From positions 21,696 to 85,695 of the forward strand of contig DATCMU010000009.1 of assembly GCA_036563245.1 (NCBI GenBank): 64,000 nucleotides of DNA, given 5' to 3'. The stretch is from DATCMU01 sp036563245. Lineage in GTDB: Bacteria; Pseudomonadota; Alphaproteobacteria; Rhizobiales; Devosiaceae. Numbering within the stretch: position 1 is the first letter of the stretch; the number at the start of each line of letters is the position of its first letter. This document shows positions 44,333-54,048 of this stretch, in pieces. Position numbers and translations under genes: made by a program. The notes under the pieces are model-generated. The model searched no databases and was not told the DNA's origin. It saw nothing but the letters and a program-made list of their open reading frames with translations.

Positions 44333-44964
44333 CCTTCTCTCCCAACGGCCCCTTGCGTATCGGCATCGGCGGCCCGGTCGGCTCGGGCAAGACGACCCTG
44401 TGTGAAATGCTGCTCAAGGCGCTGCGCGACCGCTATTCCATGGCCGTGGTCACCAACGACATCTATACCCGCGAGGATGCGCTGATCCTCGCCCGCGCCC
44501 AGGCAATATCCGAGGACCGGATTGTCGGGGTGGAAACCGGTGGCTGCCCGCATACCGCCATCCGCGAGGATGCTTCGCTGAACCTTGCCGCCATCGCCGA
44601 TCTCAACCGCCGCTTTCCCGACCTCGACATCGTGCTGATCGAGTCCGGCGGCGACAATCTCGCCGCAACCTTCTCCCCCGATCTCGCCGACCTCACTATC
44701 TATGTCGTCTCGGTGGCCCAGGGCGAAAAAATGCCGCGCAAGGGCGGCCCCGCCATCACCAGGTCCGATCTCCTGGTCGTCAACAAGACCGATCTTGCCC
44801 CATATGTCGGCGCGAACCTCGGCGTGATGGAAGCCGACACGATCAAGGCCAGGGACGGCCGACCCTATGTGTTCGCCGATCTCCTGCGCCGAAAGGGCCT
44901 CGACGACATCATTGCATTCGTCGAACGGGCCGGCGGCCTCTCCGGCAACAGGCTCGCAGGCTGA
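44329..44964 (+). CDS. ureG: Urease accessory GTPase UreG
   Basis: 211-residue SIMIBI GTPase that delivers nickel with GTP hydrolysis. P-loop GPVGSGKTTL (about 13-22), the metal-binding GGCPHTAIREDASLN (Cys-Pro-His motif near residue 66), LIESGGDNLAATFSPDLADLTIYV and NKTDLAPYVG for guanine recognition. Complete and unremarkable. Confidence 0.97.
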   Translation: MTFSPNGPLRIGIGGPVGSGKTTLCEMLLKALRDRYSMAVVTNDIYTREDALILARAQAISEDRIVGVETGGCPHTAIREDASLNLAAIADLNRRFPDLDIVLIESGGDNLAATFSPDLADLTIYVVSVAQGEKMPRKGGPAITRSDLLVVNKTDLAPYVGANLGVMEADTIKARDGRPYVFADLLRRKGLDDIIAFVERAGGLSGNRLAG

Positions 44965-44965
44965 A

Positions 44966-45436
44966 ATGACCCGGATCGCCCCGCTTCGCATGCGGCTGGA
45001 CCTGGGCCGCCCCCTTCGGGAGCCGCAATGGCCTGCTGGCATCGGCCGTGTGCCCGTTACTCCGGCGCGCGCCGCCGAGGCTCATGCCCTGCTCGAAAAA
45101 GCCTATGAAAACGGTGCGGGCGAAGTCGCACCGCCCGAGCAATGGTGGCGCGACCTTCAGGCTGACAGCGAATACGACCCCGCCCTGTTCTTCGTCGCCG
45201 CAAACGGTGACGGCAAGATCGCTGGCCTCGCGCTGGTATGGACGTCTTCCTTCGTCAAGGACCTGGCCGTGTCGCCCGCCGTGCGACGCCAGGGCGTCGG
45301 CACCGCCCTCATCATGACGGCAGCCCGCGAAATGAAGGCACGCGGCGCGTCACGACTGGACCTCAAGGTGAAGGCGGACAATGTCCCCGCCATCCGCCTC
45401 TATCGTGCGCTGGGCTTTCTGCCGGTTGCCGAGTGA
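44966..45436 (+). CDS. GNAT-family N-acetyltransferase
   Basis: 156 residues. The acetyl-CoA motif is seen in VKDLAVSPAVRRQGVGTALIMTAAREM (Q/R-x-x-G-x-G/A in RRQGVG) and LKVKADNVPAIRLYRALGF closes the fold. Substrate unknown. ATG at 44966, one base past the ureG stop, so it is in the same transcript; a urease link is not required. Converges on glgX eight bases on, with no clear terminator between. Confidence 0.88.
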   Translation: MTRIAPLRMRLDLGRPLREPQWPAGIGRVPVTPARAAEAHALLEKAYENGAGEVAPPEQWWRDLQADSEYDPALFFVAANGDGKIAGLALVWTSSFVKDLAVSPAVRRQGVGTALIMTAAREMKARGASRLDLKVKADNVPAIRLYRALGFLPVAE

Positions 45437-45444
45437 GGGCCCAA

Positions 45445-47457
45445 TCAGGCAACCAATGCCACCACAGTGCGCGGCGGGAGCGTCACCTGCCCGCTCTTTT
45501 CGAGCTTGACGTGTTCCTGTGACGACACCAGCCCCACTGACCACCGCCCGTCTCCGTGCGGCGGCGGGCACTTCGCCTTGAGTTCCACCCGGTCTCGATT
45601 GAACCACAGCAGAACCTGGTTGTTCTCGATATTGAGCTGCACACCGAGCACGCAGCCGCGCGCGTCGTGCCAGTCGCCGATCTGCATTTCGGTACCCGCC
45701 GCCGACAGCCAGATGACGTCGCGTACGCCGTGATGCTTGTGCCCGTTCAGGAAATGATCGTCGGAAAGCGCGGGGTGCGATCGCCTGAACTCGGCGAGTT
45801 GCGCGACAAAATCGATCAGTTCGACGTCGGCCTTGTCCCAGTCGAGCCAGGTGACTTCATTGTCCTGGGCATAGGCATTGTTGTTGCCGCCCTGGGTCCG
45901 GCCCATCTCGTCGCCCGCCGTCAGCATTGGCGTGCCGCGTGAAAAGAACAGTGTGGCAAGCAGGGCGCGCACGTCGCGTCGCCGCGCCGAGATTATCGCC
46001 TTGTCGTCGGTCTCCCCCTCCACACCATTGTTCCACGAGTAGTTCTGGTTGTGTCCGTCGCGATTGCCCTCGCCATTCGCCGCATTGTGCTTGTTGGCAT
46101 AGGCGACGACATCGGCAAGGGTGAACCCGTCATGGGCGGCCACGAAATTGACGCTCGCCGTCGGCCGGCGTCCGCCGTGCCGGAACTCCTGCGACGAGCC
46201 GCTGAGCCGATCGGCAAGCCGCCCCAGCATGTCCCCGTCGCCGCGCCAGAATCGACGGATTTCGTCACGATATCTGTCATTCCATTCGAGAAATTGCCGG
46301 CCGAACGCTCCGAGCTGGTAGCCGCCGGGTCCCACGTCCCACGGCTCCGCGATCAGCAGGCAGCGCGACAGTACGCTGTCCTTCCGGATCGCCTGCAACA
46401 GGGGCGCTTCCGCGTCGAAACCGTTGCCGTCACGTCCCAGGATCGTGGCCAGGTCGAAACGGAACCCCGACACCCCGCCCTCGCGGACCCAGAGGCGCAG
46501 GCTGTCGATGATAAGGCGCTGCGTTGCCGGGTGCTGGCAATTCAGGGTGTTGCCCGTCCCCGTGTCGTTGACCAGGCGAAGGGCGCCGTGCTCGCTGGCG
46601 AACTGGTAATAGGTGGGCGCATCCAGGCCCTTCAGGCTCAGGGTCGGCCCCGAAAGATCGCCTTCGCCGGTGTGATTGTAGACCACGTCGAGCACAACGT
46701 TGATCCCGGCCTGGCGTAACTGATCGGTCACTTCGCGCAACTCGCGCATTCCACCCGGCATCAGGCGCGGGTCGGGCGCCGAATAGGCGATCGGGTTGTA
46801 GCCCCAGGCATTGGTCAGCCCCAGGTTTCCAAGGTGCCATTCGTCCACCCACGCCGCCACCGGCATGAGTTCGACGGTATCGGCTCCGATCTTCCTGAAA
46901 TGCTCGATGATCCTTGGCGCCGAAAGCGCGGAGACCGTCCCGCGCTGTCCCGTGGCCACGCCGGGATGGCGCTTGGTGAAGGCCCGCACCGGCACCTCGT
47001 ATATCAGGCCGGGGCGGGGAACGCGGCTGGGTGGGGCAAGGTTCTCGCGGCCGGCGACAATGACGGCCTTGGGCACCAGCGCCGCGGTATCGACGGCCCG
47101 GTCGCGGGGAAGTGCCAGTCGCGCATCATAGGCAAAGGCCCGGTCGAGCCGTCGGGCATAGGGATCGACCAGCAGTTTCTCGGGGTCGAAGAACAGGCCC
47201 TGGTCCGGCGCATAGCGGCCGTCGGCGCGCAGCCCATACCGAGCCCCCGCACCGATGCCGGCGACCAGGCCGTGATGGACATGGCCATCGCGGCCATCGA
47301 GCACGATGCGGTCGGTTTCCCGATCCCTTTCGTCAAAAAGGCAGACCAGGATTGTCGAGGCGTTCTCCGAGTAGACGGCAAAATTCACGCCGTCGGCGGC
47401 GACCGTCGCGCCAAGCGGATCGGCGCGGCCTGCGTTTGGGACAAGTCTGGGCTTCAC
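45445..47457 (-). CDS. glgX: Glycogen debranching enzyme GlgX
   Basis: 670-residue isoamylase-type GH13 enzyme that removes the short branches left by GlgP. N-terminal CBM48 region (LGATVAADGVNFAVYSENA) and a catalytic TIM barrel with nucleophile Asp in GFRFDLATILGRD, acid Glu in LIAEPWDVGPGGYQLG, and FVAAHDGFTLADVVAY. GTG start at 47457. Last gene of the glg operon. Confidence 0.95.
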   Translation of the reverse strand: MKPRLVPNAGRADPLGATVAADGVNFAVYSENASTILVCLFDERDRETDRIVLDGRDGHVHHGLVAGIGAGARYGLRADGRYAPDQGLFFDPEKLLVDPYARRLDRAFAYDARLALPRDRAVDTAALVPKAVIVAGRENLAPPSRVPRPGLIYEVPVRAFTKRHPGVATGQRGTVSALSAPRIIEHFRKIGADTVELMPVAAWVDEWHLGNLGLTNAWGYNPIAYSAPDPRLMPGGMRELREVTDQLRQAGINVVLDVVYNHTGEGDLSGPTLSLKGLDAPTYYQFASEHGALRLVNDTGTGNTLNCQHPATQRLIIDSLRLWVREGGVSGFRFDLATILGRDGNGFDAEAPLLQAIRKDSVLSRCLLIAEPWDVGPGGYQLGAFGRQFLEWNDRYRDEIRRFWRGDGDMLGRLADRLSGSSQEFRHGGRRPTASVNFVAAHDGFTLADVVAYANKHNAANGEGNRDGHNQNYSWNNGVEGETDDKAIISARRRDVRALLATLFFSRGTPMLTAGDEMGRTQGGNNNAYAQDNEVTWLDWDKADVELIDFVAQLAEFRRSHPALSDDHFLNGHKHHGVRDVIWLSAAGTEMQIGDWHDARGCVLGVQLNIENNQVLLWFNRDRVELKAKCPPPHGDGRWSVGLVSSQEHVKLEKSGQVTLPPRTVVALVA

Positions 47458-47473
47458 TGTCTGCGTCGCACCC

Positions 47474-49105
47474 TCAGGTAATCACGGTGGGTGCGTCGCG
47501 CCCCGTACCGGCCTTGATTCCGGCGACGCGTTCCGCCGCCTCGATCAGCGGCTTTAGTGCGGCCTGCGTCTCCAGGTCAAGGGCGCCGCCTGCCGGTTCG
47601 TAACGTTCAACATAGAGGCGCACCGTCGCACCCACGGTGCCTGTGCCGCTCAGCCTGAGCACGATACGCGATCCCCCCTCGAACCCAACGCGAATACCCT
47701 GTTTCGCGCTCACCGAGCCGTCTATGGGGTCGTGATAGGTGAAATCGTCGGCATAAGCGACTGTCATGCCGTCTATATCCGTTCCCGCCAACCCGCCGAG
47801 GCGTGCCCGCAGATCGTCGAACATCCGGTTGGCTCGCGCGCTGTCCACCTCTTCGTAGTCGTGCCGCGAATAGTAGTTCCGACCGAATTCCGCCCAGTGC
47901 GCCCGCACGATCTCGTCGACGCTCTGCTTTCGGGCCGCAAGAATGTTGAGCCACAGAAGAACCGCCCACAATCCGTCCTTTTCCCGCACGTGATCCGAGC
48001 CGGTGCCTGCGCTCTCCTCACCGCAGATCGTCACCCGCCCCGCGTCGAGCAGATTGCCGAAGAATTTCCATCCGGTCGGCGTCTCATGCATTTCGACGCC
48101 GAGCTTTTCAGCCACCTTGTCGGCGGCGGCGCTGGTCGGCATCGACCGCGCAATGCCAACAATTCCCCTCTTGTAGCCCGGAGCAAGATGGGCATTGGCC
48201 GCCAGTATCGCCAGCGAATCCGACGGCGTGACGAACCGATTGCGCCCTATGATCAGATTACGGTCGCCGTCACCATCGGAAGCCGCCCCGAAATCGGGCG
48301 CATCGGGGCCCATCATCAGGTCGAAAAGCGGCTTGGCATGCACCAGGTTCGGATCGGGGTGGTGGCCGCCGAAATCGGGTGAAGGCGTACCGTTGATCAC
48401 GGTTCCCCCGGGCGCGCCAAGCATCCCTTCAAGGATGGCCGTGGCATAGGGACCGGTCACGGCATGCATGGCGTCGAAGCGCATGCGAAAACCGGAGGCG
48501 AACAATGCCCTGATCGCGTCGAAATCGAACAGGGTCTGCATCAGCGCCGCATAGTCGGACACCGGGTCGATCACCTCCACGGGCATGCCCGCGCAATCGT
48601 GGATGCCGATTTTCGACAGATCGATATCAGGGGCTTCCGCCATCGAGAAGCGCTGGATCGAACTGGCGTGCGCATAGATGGCGTCGGTGATTTTCTCCGG
48701 CGCCGGCCCGCCATTGCCGACATTGTACTTGATGCCGAAATCGCCGTCAGGCCCGCCAGGATTGTGGCTGGCGGAAAGAACAAGCCCCCCGAAGGCCTTG
48801 TGGTGGCGGATGATGTGGCTGGCGCCAGGCGTAGACAGCAGGCCGCCCTGCCCCACCAGCACCTTGCCGAACCCGTTGGCCGCGGCAATCCTGATCGCCT
48901 TCTGGATCACGACGTCATTGTAGAAGCGCCCGTCGCCGCCGATCACCAGCGTCTTGCCCTGTTTGTCGTCGAGAACGTCGAAGATCGCCTGAATGTAGTT
49001 CTCCACGTAATTGGCTTGCTGGAACACGGTCACGCGCTTGCGCAGCCCCGACGTGCCCGGTTTCTGGTCGTCAAATGGCCTGGTTTCGAAATGCCTGATC
49101 GTCAT
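47474..49105 (-). CDS. pgm: Phosphoglucomutase (alpha-D-glucose-specific)
   Basis: 543 residues. Interconverts glucose-1-phosphate and glucose-6-phosphate. The active-site Ser lies in VLSASHNPGGPDGDFGIKYN (about 120-139), the Mg2+ loop in DGDGDRNLI, the sugar loop in GEESAGTGSDHVREKDG, and the phosphate-binding SGTGTVGATVRLY near the end. ATG at 49105, two bases past the glgA stop; a TTG further up would overlap glgA. Confidence 0.95.
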   Translation of the reverse strand: MTIRHFETRPFDDQKPGTSGLRKRVTVFQQANYVENYIQAIFDVLDDKQGKTLVIGGDGRFYNDVVIQKAIRIAAANGFGKVLVGQGGLLSTPGASHIIRHHKAFGGLVLSASHNPGGPDGDFGIKYNVGNGGPAPEKITDAIYAHASSIQRFSMAEAPDIDLSKIGIHDCAGMPVEVIDPVSDYAALMQTLFDFDAIRALFASGFRMRFDAMHAVTGPYATAILEGMLGAPGGTVINGTPSPDFGGHHPDPNLVHAKPLFDLMMGPDAPDFGAASDGDGDRNLIIGRNRFVTPSDSLAILAANAHLAPGYKRGIVGIARSMPTSAAADKVAEKLGVEMHETPTGWKFFGNLLDAGRVTICGEESAGTGSDHVREKDGLWAVLLWLNILAARKQSVDEIVRAHWAEFGRNYYSRHDYEEVDSARANRMFDDLRARLGGLAGTDIDGMTVAYADDFTYHDPIDGSVSAKQGIRVGFEGGSRIVLRLSGTGTVGATVRLYVERYEPAGGALDLETQAALKPLIEAAERVAGIKAGTGRDAPTVIT

Positions 49106-49107
49106 GC

Positions 49108-50553
49108 TCAATCATTGCCCCCAAGAAGACCGCGATAGAGGTCGGCATAGCGCGACGCGCTGGCGTCCCACGAGACATCGGACTTCATCCCGCATCTCTG
49201 CAAACGGCGCCAAACCTTCTGATCGTGATAGAGTTTTACCGTGCGCCTCAGCGCATCGCTTAATGCTGGCCCCGTGATCGGCGAGAACTGCACGCCGGTC
49301 GCCACCCCGGCGGCCACCGCCGCCTCGTTGGCATCGATCACGGTATCGGCCAGCCCACCGGTATGGGCCACCACGGGCACGCAGCCATAGCGCAATCCGT
49401 AAAGCTGGGTGAGCCCGCACGGTTCGAAACGCGAGGGAATGAGAATGGCGTCCGCGCCGCCTTGCACCAGGTGGGACAGTCCCTCGTCATACCCAAGGAT
49501 CACGCCGACCTTGCCCCGGTGACGCTCCTGCGCGGCCAACAGGCCCTGCTCCAGATCCGCCTCGCCAGTGCCCAGCACGCAAAGCCTGCCGCCCATCGCC
49601 ACCAGGTCGTCCACCGCACCGGCCAGAAGGTCAATGCCCTTCTGCCAGGTGAGCCGGCTGACGATCCCGAACAAAGGTCCCTCACCGTCGTCGAGATGGA
49701 ACCTTTCCAGCAGCGCGGTCTTGTTCTCTCCCCGCCATTTCAGGGCGTCGGCCCGAAAGGTCTTCGCCAGCGCGCCGTCGATCGAGGGGTCCCACGCCCG
49801 CGTGTCTATGCCGTTGAGGATGCCGTGCAGGTCGTCGGTGCGGGCCCGCAACAGTCCATCCAGCCCCATGCCGAACTCTGGTGTCCGGATTTCCAGGGCA
49901 TAGGTCGGGCTGACGGTCGTCAGCGCGTGTGCGCATTGCAGCCCCCCCTTGAGGAAGCCCACGCCACCGTAATATTCCACGCCAGTCATGGTGAAGGCGC
50001 CCGCCGGCAACCTGAGCTGGCCGAAGATGTCCGCACCGAACTGTCCCTGAAATGCAAGGTTGTGGATGGTGACCACCGTCTTGACGTCGCTTGGCGGCCC
50101 AAAGGCGATATAGGCCGCAGACATGGCCGCCTGCCAGTCGTGCGCGTGCACGATCCGAGGGGAATACCCGTCGAGCAACCCCCTTGCGATCTCGGCCGCG
50201 ACCCAGGACAGCGCGGCAAAGCGCCGCCAGTTATCCGGCCAGTCAACGCCGTCGGGACCCGAATAGGGTCCGCCTGGCCGGTCATAGAGATGGTCCGCCT
50301 CTATCACGATGAGGTCGAGCCCGTCCGAAGCGCCGGCAATCAGCCGCGCTGCGCCGCCGAACAGATCGTCGAAATGGGCCAGCACGGCGCCCCGCTCGAT
50401 CCTGTCGAGCACCTGCCGGTAGCCCGGCACGAGGGTTCGCATGTGTACCCCGTGATCGGACAGCGCCGCGGGCAGCGCCCCGGCCACGTCCGCCAGCCCG
50501 CCGGTCTTGATCAGCGGATAGATCTCGGACGCGACTGAAAGAACGTCGGTCAT
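49108..50553 (-). CDS. glgA: Glycogen synthase GlgA
   Basis: 481-residue GT5 enzyme that extends alpha-1,4-glucan from ADP-glucose. The N-terminal KTGGLADV motif (residues about 16-23) binds ADP-glucose. The C-terminal half has GIVSRLTWQKGIDLLAGAVD, LIPSRFEPCGLTQLYGLRYGCVPVVAHTGGLADTV with the catalytic Glu. Overlaps glgC by four bases (ATGA). Confidence 0.97.
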   Translation of the reverse strand: MTDVLSVASEIYPLIKTGGLADVAGALPAALSDHGVHMRTLVPGYRQVLDRIERGAVLAHFDDLFGGAARLIAGASDGLDLIVIEADHLYDRPGGPYSGPDGVDWPDNWRRFAALSWVAAEIARGLLDGYSPRIVHAHDWQAAMSAAYIAFGPPSDVKTVVTIHNLAFQGQFGADIFGQLRLPAGAFTMTGVEYYGGVGFLKGGLQCAHALTTVSPTYALEIRTPEFGMGLDGLLRARTDDLHGILNGIDTRAWDPSIDGALAKTFRADALKWRGENKTALLERFHLDDGEGPLFGIVSRLTWQKGIDLLAGAVDDLVAMGGRLCVLGTGEADLEQGLLAAQERHRGKVGVILGYDEGLSHLVQGGADAILIPSRFEPCGLTQLYGLRYGCVPVVAHTGGLADTVIDANEAAVAAGVATGVQFSPITGPALSDALRRTVKLYHDQKVWRRLQRCGMKSDVSWDASASRYADLYRGLLGGND

Positions 50554-51821
50554 TTGCTCGCCTGGTAGCGATCGATCATGGGTTGAGTAATCAGAACCAC
50601 GCCATTTTCGGTGCGCCGGAACCAGCGTTCGTCAAAGTCGGGATCCTCGCCGACCACCAGTCCCTCCGGAATATCGACGCCCCTGTCGATCACCACCTTG
50701 GAGAGCCTTGCCCCGCGACCGATCTGGCAGCGCGGCAACACCACCGCCTCGTTCAGTTCGGAATAGGAGTGCGCCCTCACGCCGGTGAACAGCAGCGTGC
50801 GCTTGATCGCCGATCCCGACACGATGCAGTCACCCGAGACCAGCGACGAAATCGCGCTGCCGCGCCGTCCTTCGAGATCATGCACGAACTTGGCCGGCGG
50901 CGTGATCTCGGCATAGGTCCAGATCGGCCAGTCCCGGTCGTAGAGGTCGAGCTGCGGCACGACATCGGTCAGATCGATATTGGCCTTCCAGTACGCATCC
51001 ACCGTGCCCACGTCGCGCCAATAGGCGACCTCCTCCATGCTCGAGCGCACGCAGGAGCGGGTGAACCGGTGTGCCCACGCGGTGCCGTTCTTCACGATAT
51101 AGGGGATGATGTCCTTGCCAAAATCGCGGCTCGATCCCTCGGTGGCCGCGTCGCGCCGCAACTGCTCCATGAGGAACTTGGTCTCGAACACATAGATGCC
51201 CATCGACGCCAGCGAATAGTCGGGCTTGTCGGGCATGCCCGGCGGGTCCTTGGGTTTTTCCACGAAATCGACGATCCGGTCGCGCCCATCCACATGCATC
51301 ACGCCGAAGCCGCTGGCCTCGAGGCGCGGCACCTCAAGGCACCCCACGGTCACGTCCGCACCCGTGTCCACGTGCTGGCGCAGCATCACCTCATAGTCCA
51401 TCTTGTAGATGTGGTCGCCGGCCAGGACCACGATGTACTTGGGCCCATAGTCCTCGATGATATCCATGTTCTGGTAAACCGCGTCGGCGGTGCCGGCATA
51501 CCACATGTCTTCGGCCACGCGCTGGCTGGCGGGCAGGATGTCGAAGCTCTCGTTACGTTCGGGCCTGAGAAAGTTCCATCCGCGCTGCAAGTGCCGGATC
51601 AGGCTGTGCGCCTGGTACTGGGTTGCGACCGATATGCGCCTGATGCCCGAATTCAGGGCGTTTGACAGCGCAAAATCGATGATGCGCGACTTCCCCCCGA
51701 AAAAGACCGCCGGCTTCGCCCGGCGATCGGTCAGTTCCATCAGCCTGGTGCCACGTCCCCCCGCCAGCACATAGGCCATGGCGTCACGAGCCAGCGGCGC
51801 CGGTGTCCGATATTGAGCCAT
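50550..51821 (-). CDS. glgC: Glucose-1-phosphate adenylyltransferase GlgC
   Basis: 423 residues. Makes ADP-glucose, the committed and allosterically controlled step. VLAGGRGTRLMELTDRRAKPAVFFGGKSRIIDFALSNALNSGI holds the NTP-binding loop and the regulatory Lys; HVDTGADVTVGCLEVP and WYAGTADAVYQNMD follow; a left-handed beta-helix closes the protein. GGAGG sits before the ATG at 51821. Confidence 0.97.
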   Translation of the reverse strand: MAQYRTPAPLARDAMAYVLAGGRGTRLMELTDRRAKPAVFFGGKSRIIDFALSNALNSGIRRISVATQYQAHSLIRHLQRGWNFLRPERNESFDILPASQRVAEDMWYAGTADAVYQNMDIIEDYGPKYIVVLAGDHIYKMDYEVMLRQHVDTGADVTVGCLEVPRLEASGFGVMHVDGRDRIVDFVEKPKDPPGMPDKPDYSLASMGIYVFETKFLMEQLRRDAATEGSSRDFGKDIIPYIVKNGTAWAHRFTRSCVRSSMEEVAYWRDVGTVDAYWKANIDLTDVVPQLDLYDRDWPIWTYAEITPPAKFVHDLEGRRGSAISSLVSGDCIVSGSAIKRTLLFTGVRAHSYSELNEAVVLPRCQIGRGARLSKVVIDRGVDIPEGLVVGEDPDFDERWFRRTENGVVLITQPMIDRYQASK

Positions 51822-51845
51822 GAAGTTCTCCTCCAGATGCCCGGG

Positions 51846-54041
51846 TTACTCCGGGTCGAATTTCAAAAACAGGGTCGACAGGGGTGGCAGGGTCAGCTCC
51901 GCGACCGCGGCCATTCCGTATTCGCTGCTCTCCCTCGCAACGATGACACCCGAATTGCCCATGTTGGATCCCGAGTACCAGGCGGCGTCGGTGTTGATCC
52001 GTTCGCTCCATTTCCCCGCCACCGGCATCGGCAGGCGATAGTTCTGGCGCGGGACCGGGGTCATGTTGCTCACCACCACCACCGGATCGGCGCCGGGCGC
52101 CTTTCGCACCCAGGCGAACACCGAGTTCGCAGCGTCATTGCCGATCAGCCATTCGAAGCCTTCGGGCTCGCAGTCCCGGGCGTGCAGTGCCGGCAACTCG
52201 CGGTAGACAGAGTTCAGGTCGGCCACCAGGCGCCTGACGCCCTCGTGCATCCCGGCATCCAGGAGGTTCCAGTGCAGCGCCCCGGCCTCCTGCCATTCCT
52301 CCCGCTGCGCGAATTCCTGGCCCATGAACAACAGCTTCTTGCCCGGATGCCCCCACATGAATGCATAGTATGCCCGCAGGTTGGCGAACTTCTGCCAGTC
52401 GTCGCCCGACATCTTGCTCAACAAGGAACCCTTGCCATGCACCACCTCGTCATGGCTGAGCGGCAGGATGAAATTTTCCGAATAGGCGTAGAGCAGCCCG
52501 AAGGTCATGTCCTGGTGATGATAGCGGCGATGCACCGCCTCCCGCGCCATGTAGCGCAGGGTGTCGTTCATGAAGCCCATGTTCCACTTGAACCCGAACC
52601 CAAGCCCGCCGGCATAGGCGGGATGGCTCACGCCCCCGAATGCGGTCGACTCCTCTGCCACGGTGAACGCGCCGGGATTCTGGCCATAGCTCTCCGAATT
52701 CATCCGCCGCAGGAATTCGATGGCCTCGATATTCTCGTTGCCGCCATACTGGTTGGGCACCCACTGCCCTGGCTGGCGCGAATAGTCGAGGTAGAGCATC
52801 GAGGCCACGGCATCCACCCGCAGCGCGTCGATATGGAACTTGCCGAGCCAGTAGAGCGCGTTGTTGACAAGAAACGCGCTCACCTCGCGCCGGCCGAAAT
52901 TGTAGATCAGCGTGTTCCAGTCGGGATGGAACCCCATGCGCGGATCTTCGTGCTCGTAGAGCGCGGTGCCGTCGAAACGCGCCAGACCGTGCTCGTCGGT
53001 GGGGAAATGGGCCGGCACCCAGTCGATGATCACGCCGAGCCCGGCATTGTGGGCGGCGTCCACGAGCTTGGCGAAACCCGCCGGATCACCGAATCGGGCG
53101 GTGGGCGCATAAAGGCCGGTCGGCTGATACCCCCATGAGGGATCGTAGGGATGCTCGGACACCGGCAGGAACTCGAGATGGGTGAACCCCATGTCCACCG
53201 CATAGGGGACGAGCTGCTCGGCAATTTGCGCGTAGCTGAGATAGGAGCCATCCGGCCGCCGGCGCCACGAACCAAGGTGCACTTCGTAGACCGACATGGG
53301 CATGCGCCGCCAGTCATGCGACTTTCGCGCCTCCATATAGGCGTCGTCGGTCCATTTGAACGGCTTGGGGTCGGCGACCACCGAAGCGGTCTTGGGCCGG
53401 AGTTCGGACTGGAAGGCAAACGGATCGGCCTTGAGCGGTAGAAGGCGGCCGTCCCGGCCCACGATCTCGAACTTGTAGATCGTCCCCGGCCCGACCCCGG
53501 GAATGAACACTTCCCAGATGCCGGTGTCATAGCGGCACCGCATCGGGTGGCGGCGCCCGTCCCAGTCGTTGAAATTGCCGACAACGCTGACCCGGCGCGC
53601 ATTGGGGGCCCAGACCGCGAAATGCACACCGTCCACGCCCTCGAAGGTCATGGCGTGGGCGCCCAGCTTGTCAAACAGCCTCAGGTGAGACCCTTCCCCA
53701 ATATAGTAGTCATCGAGCGGCCCGAGCACGGGCCCGAAGCTGTAGGGATCGAGGACGTCCCACTCGCCGCCCTGGTTCTTCGCGCGGTAGCGGATAGGGC
53801 AATAGGCATCGACGGCGATTTCGCCCTCGAAGAACCCCGCATCGTGGCGGCGCTCCAGCTTTCCCAGCGATCGCCCCTGCCGATCGAAGGCCTCGAGCTC
53901 ATCAGCATGCGGCACGAAAGCGCGCGCAACCCAGACCTTTCCGTACTGGTGCGGACCGAGCACTGAAAATGCATCGGTATACCTGCCGGAGACAATGTCC
54001 TCGACGACGCTAGCGTCCGCCTTCCAGCTGGTATTGCTCAA
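51846..54041 (-). CDS. glgB: 1,4-alpha-glucan branching enzyme GlgB
   Basis: 731-residue GH13 enzyme that introduces alpha-1,6 branches. N-terminal CBM48 domains (DAFSVLGPH and FAVWAPNARRVSVVGNFNDW), then a TIM barrel with nucleophile Asp in DALRVDAVASMLYLDYSR, acid Glu in FTVAEESTAF, and LPLSHDEVVHGKGSL. The start at 54041 is a TTG with a purine-rich GGTAGGTGAGG just upstream; no nearby ATG fits. A weak start codon may tune branching-enzyme level. Confidence 0.95.
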   Translation of the reverse strand: MSNTSWKADASVVEDIVSGRYTDAFSVLGPHQYGKVWVARAFVPHADELEAFDRQGRSLGKLERRHDAGFFEGEIAVDAYCPIRYRAKNQGGEWDVLDPYSFGPVLGPLDDYYIGEGSHLRLFDKLGAHAMTFEGVDGVHFAVWAPNARRVSVVGNFNDWDGRRHPMRCRYDTGIWEVFIPGVGPGTIYKFEIVGRDGRLLPLKADPFAFQSELRPKTASVVADPKPFKWTDDAYMEARKSHDWRRMPMSVYEVHLGSWRRRPDGSYLSYAQIAEQLVPYAVDMGFTHLEFLPVSEHPYDPSWGYQPTGLYAPTARFGDPAGFAKLVDAAHNAGLGVIIDWVPAHFPTDEHGLARFDGTALYEHEDPRMGFHPDWNTLIYNFGRREVSAFLVNNALYWLGKFHIDALRVDAVASMLYLDYSRQPGQWVPNQYGGNENIEAIEFLRRMNSESYGQNPGAFTVAEESTAFGGVSHPAYAGGLGFGFKWNMGFMNDTLRYMAREAVHRRYHHQDMTFGLLYAYSENFILPLSHDEVVHGKGSLLSKMSGDDWQKFANLRAYYAFMWGHPGKKLLFMGQEFAQREEWQEAGALHWNLLDAGMHEGVRRLVADLNSVYRELPALHARDCEPEGFEWLIGNDAANSVFAWVRKAPGADPVVVVSNMTPVPRQNYRLPMPVAGKWSERINTDAAWYSGSNMGNSGVIVARESSEYGMAAVAELTLPPLSTLFLKFDPE

Positions 54042-54048
54042 GCCTCAC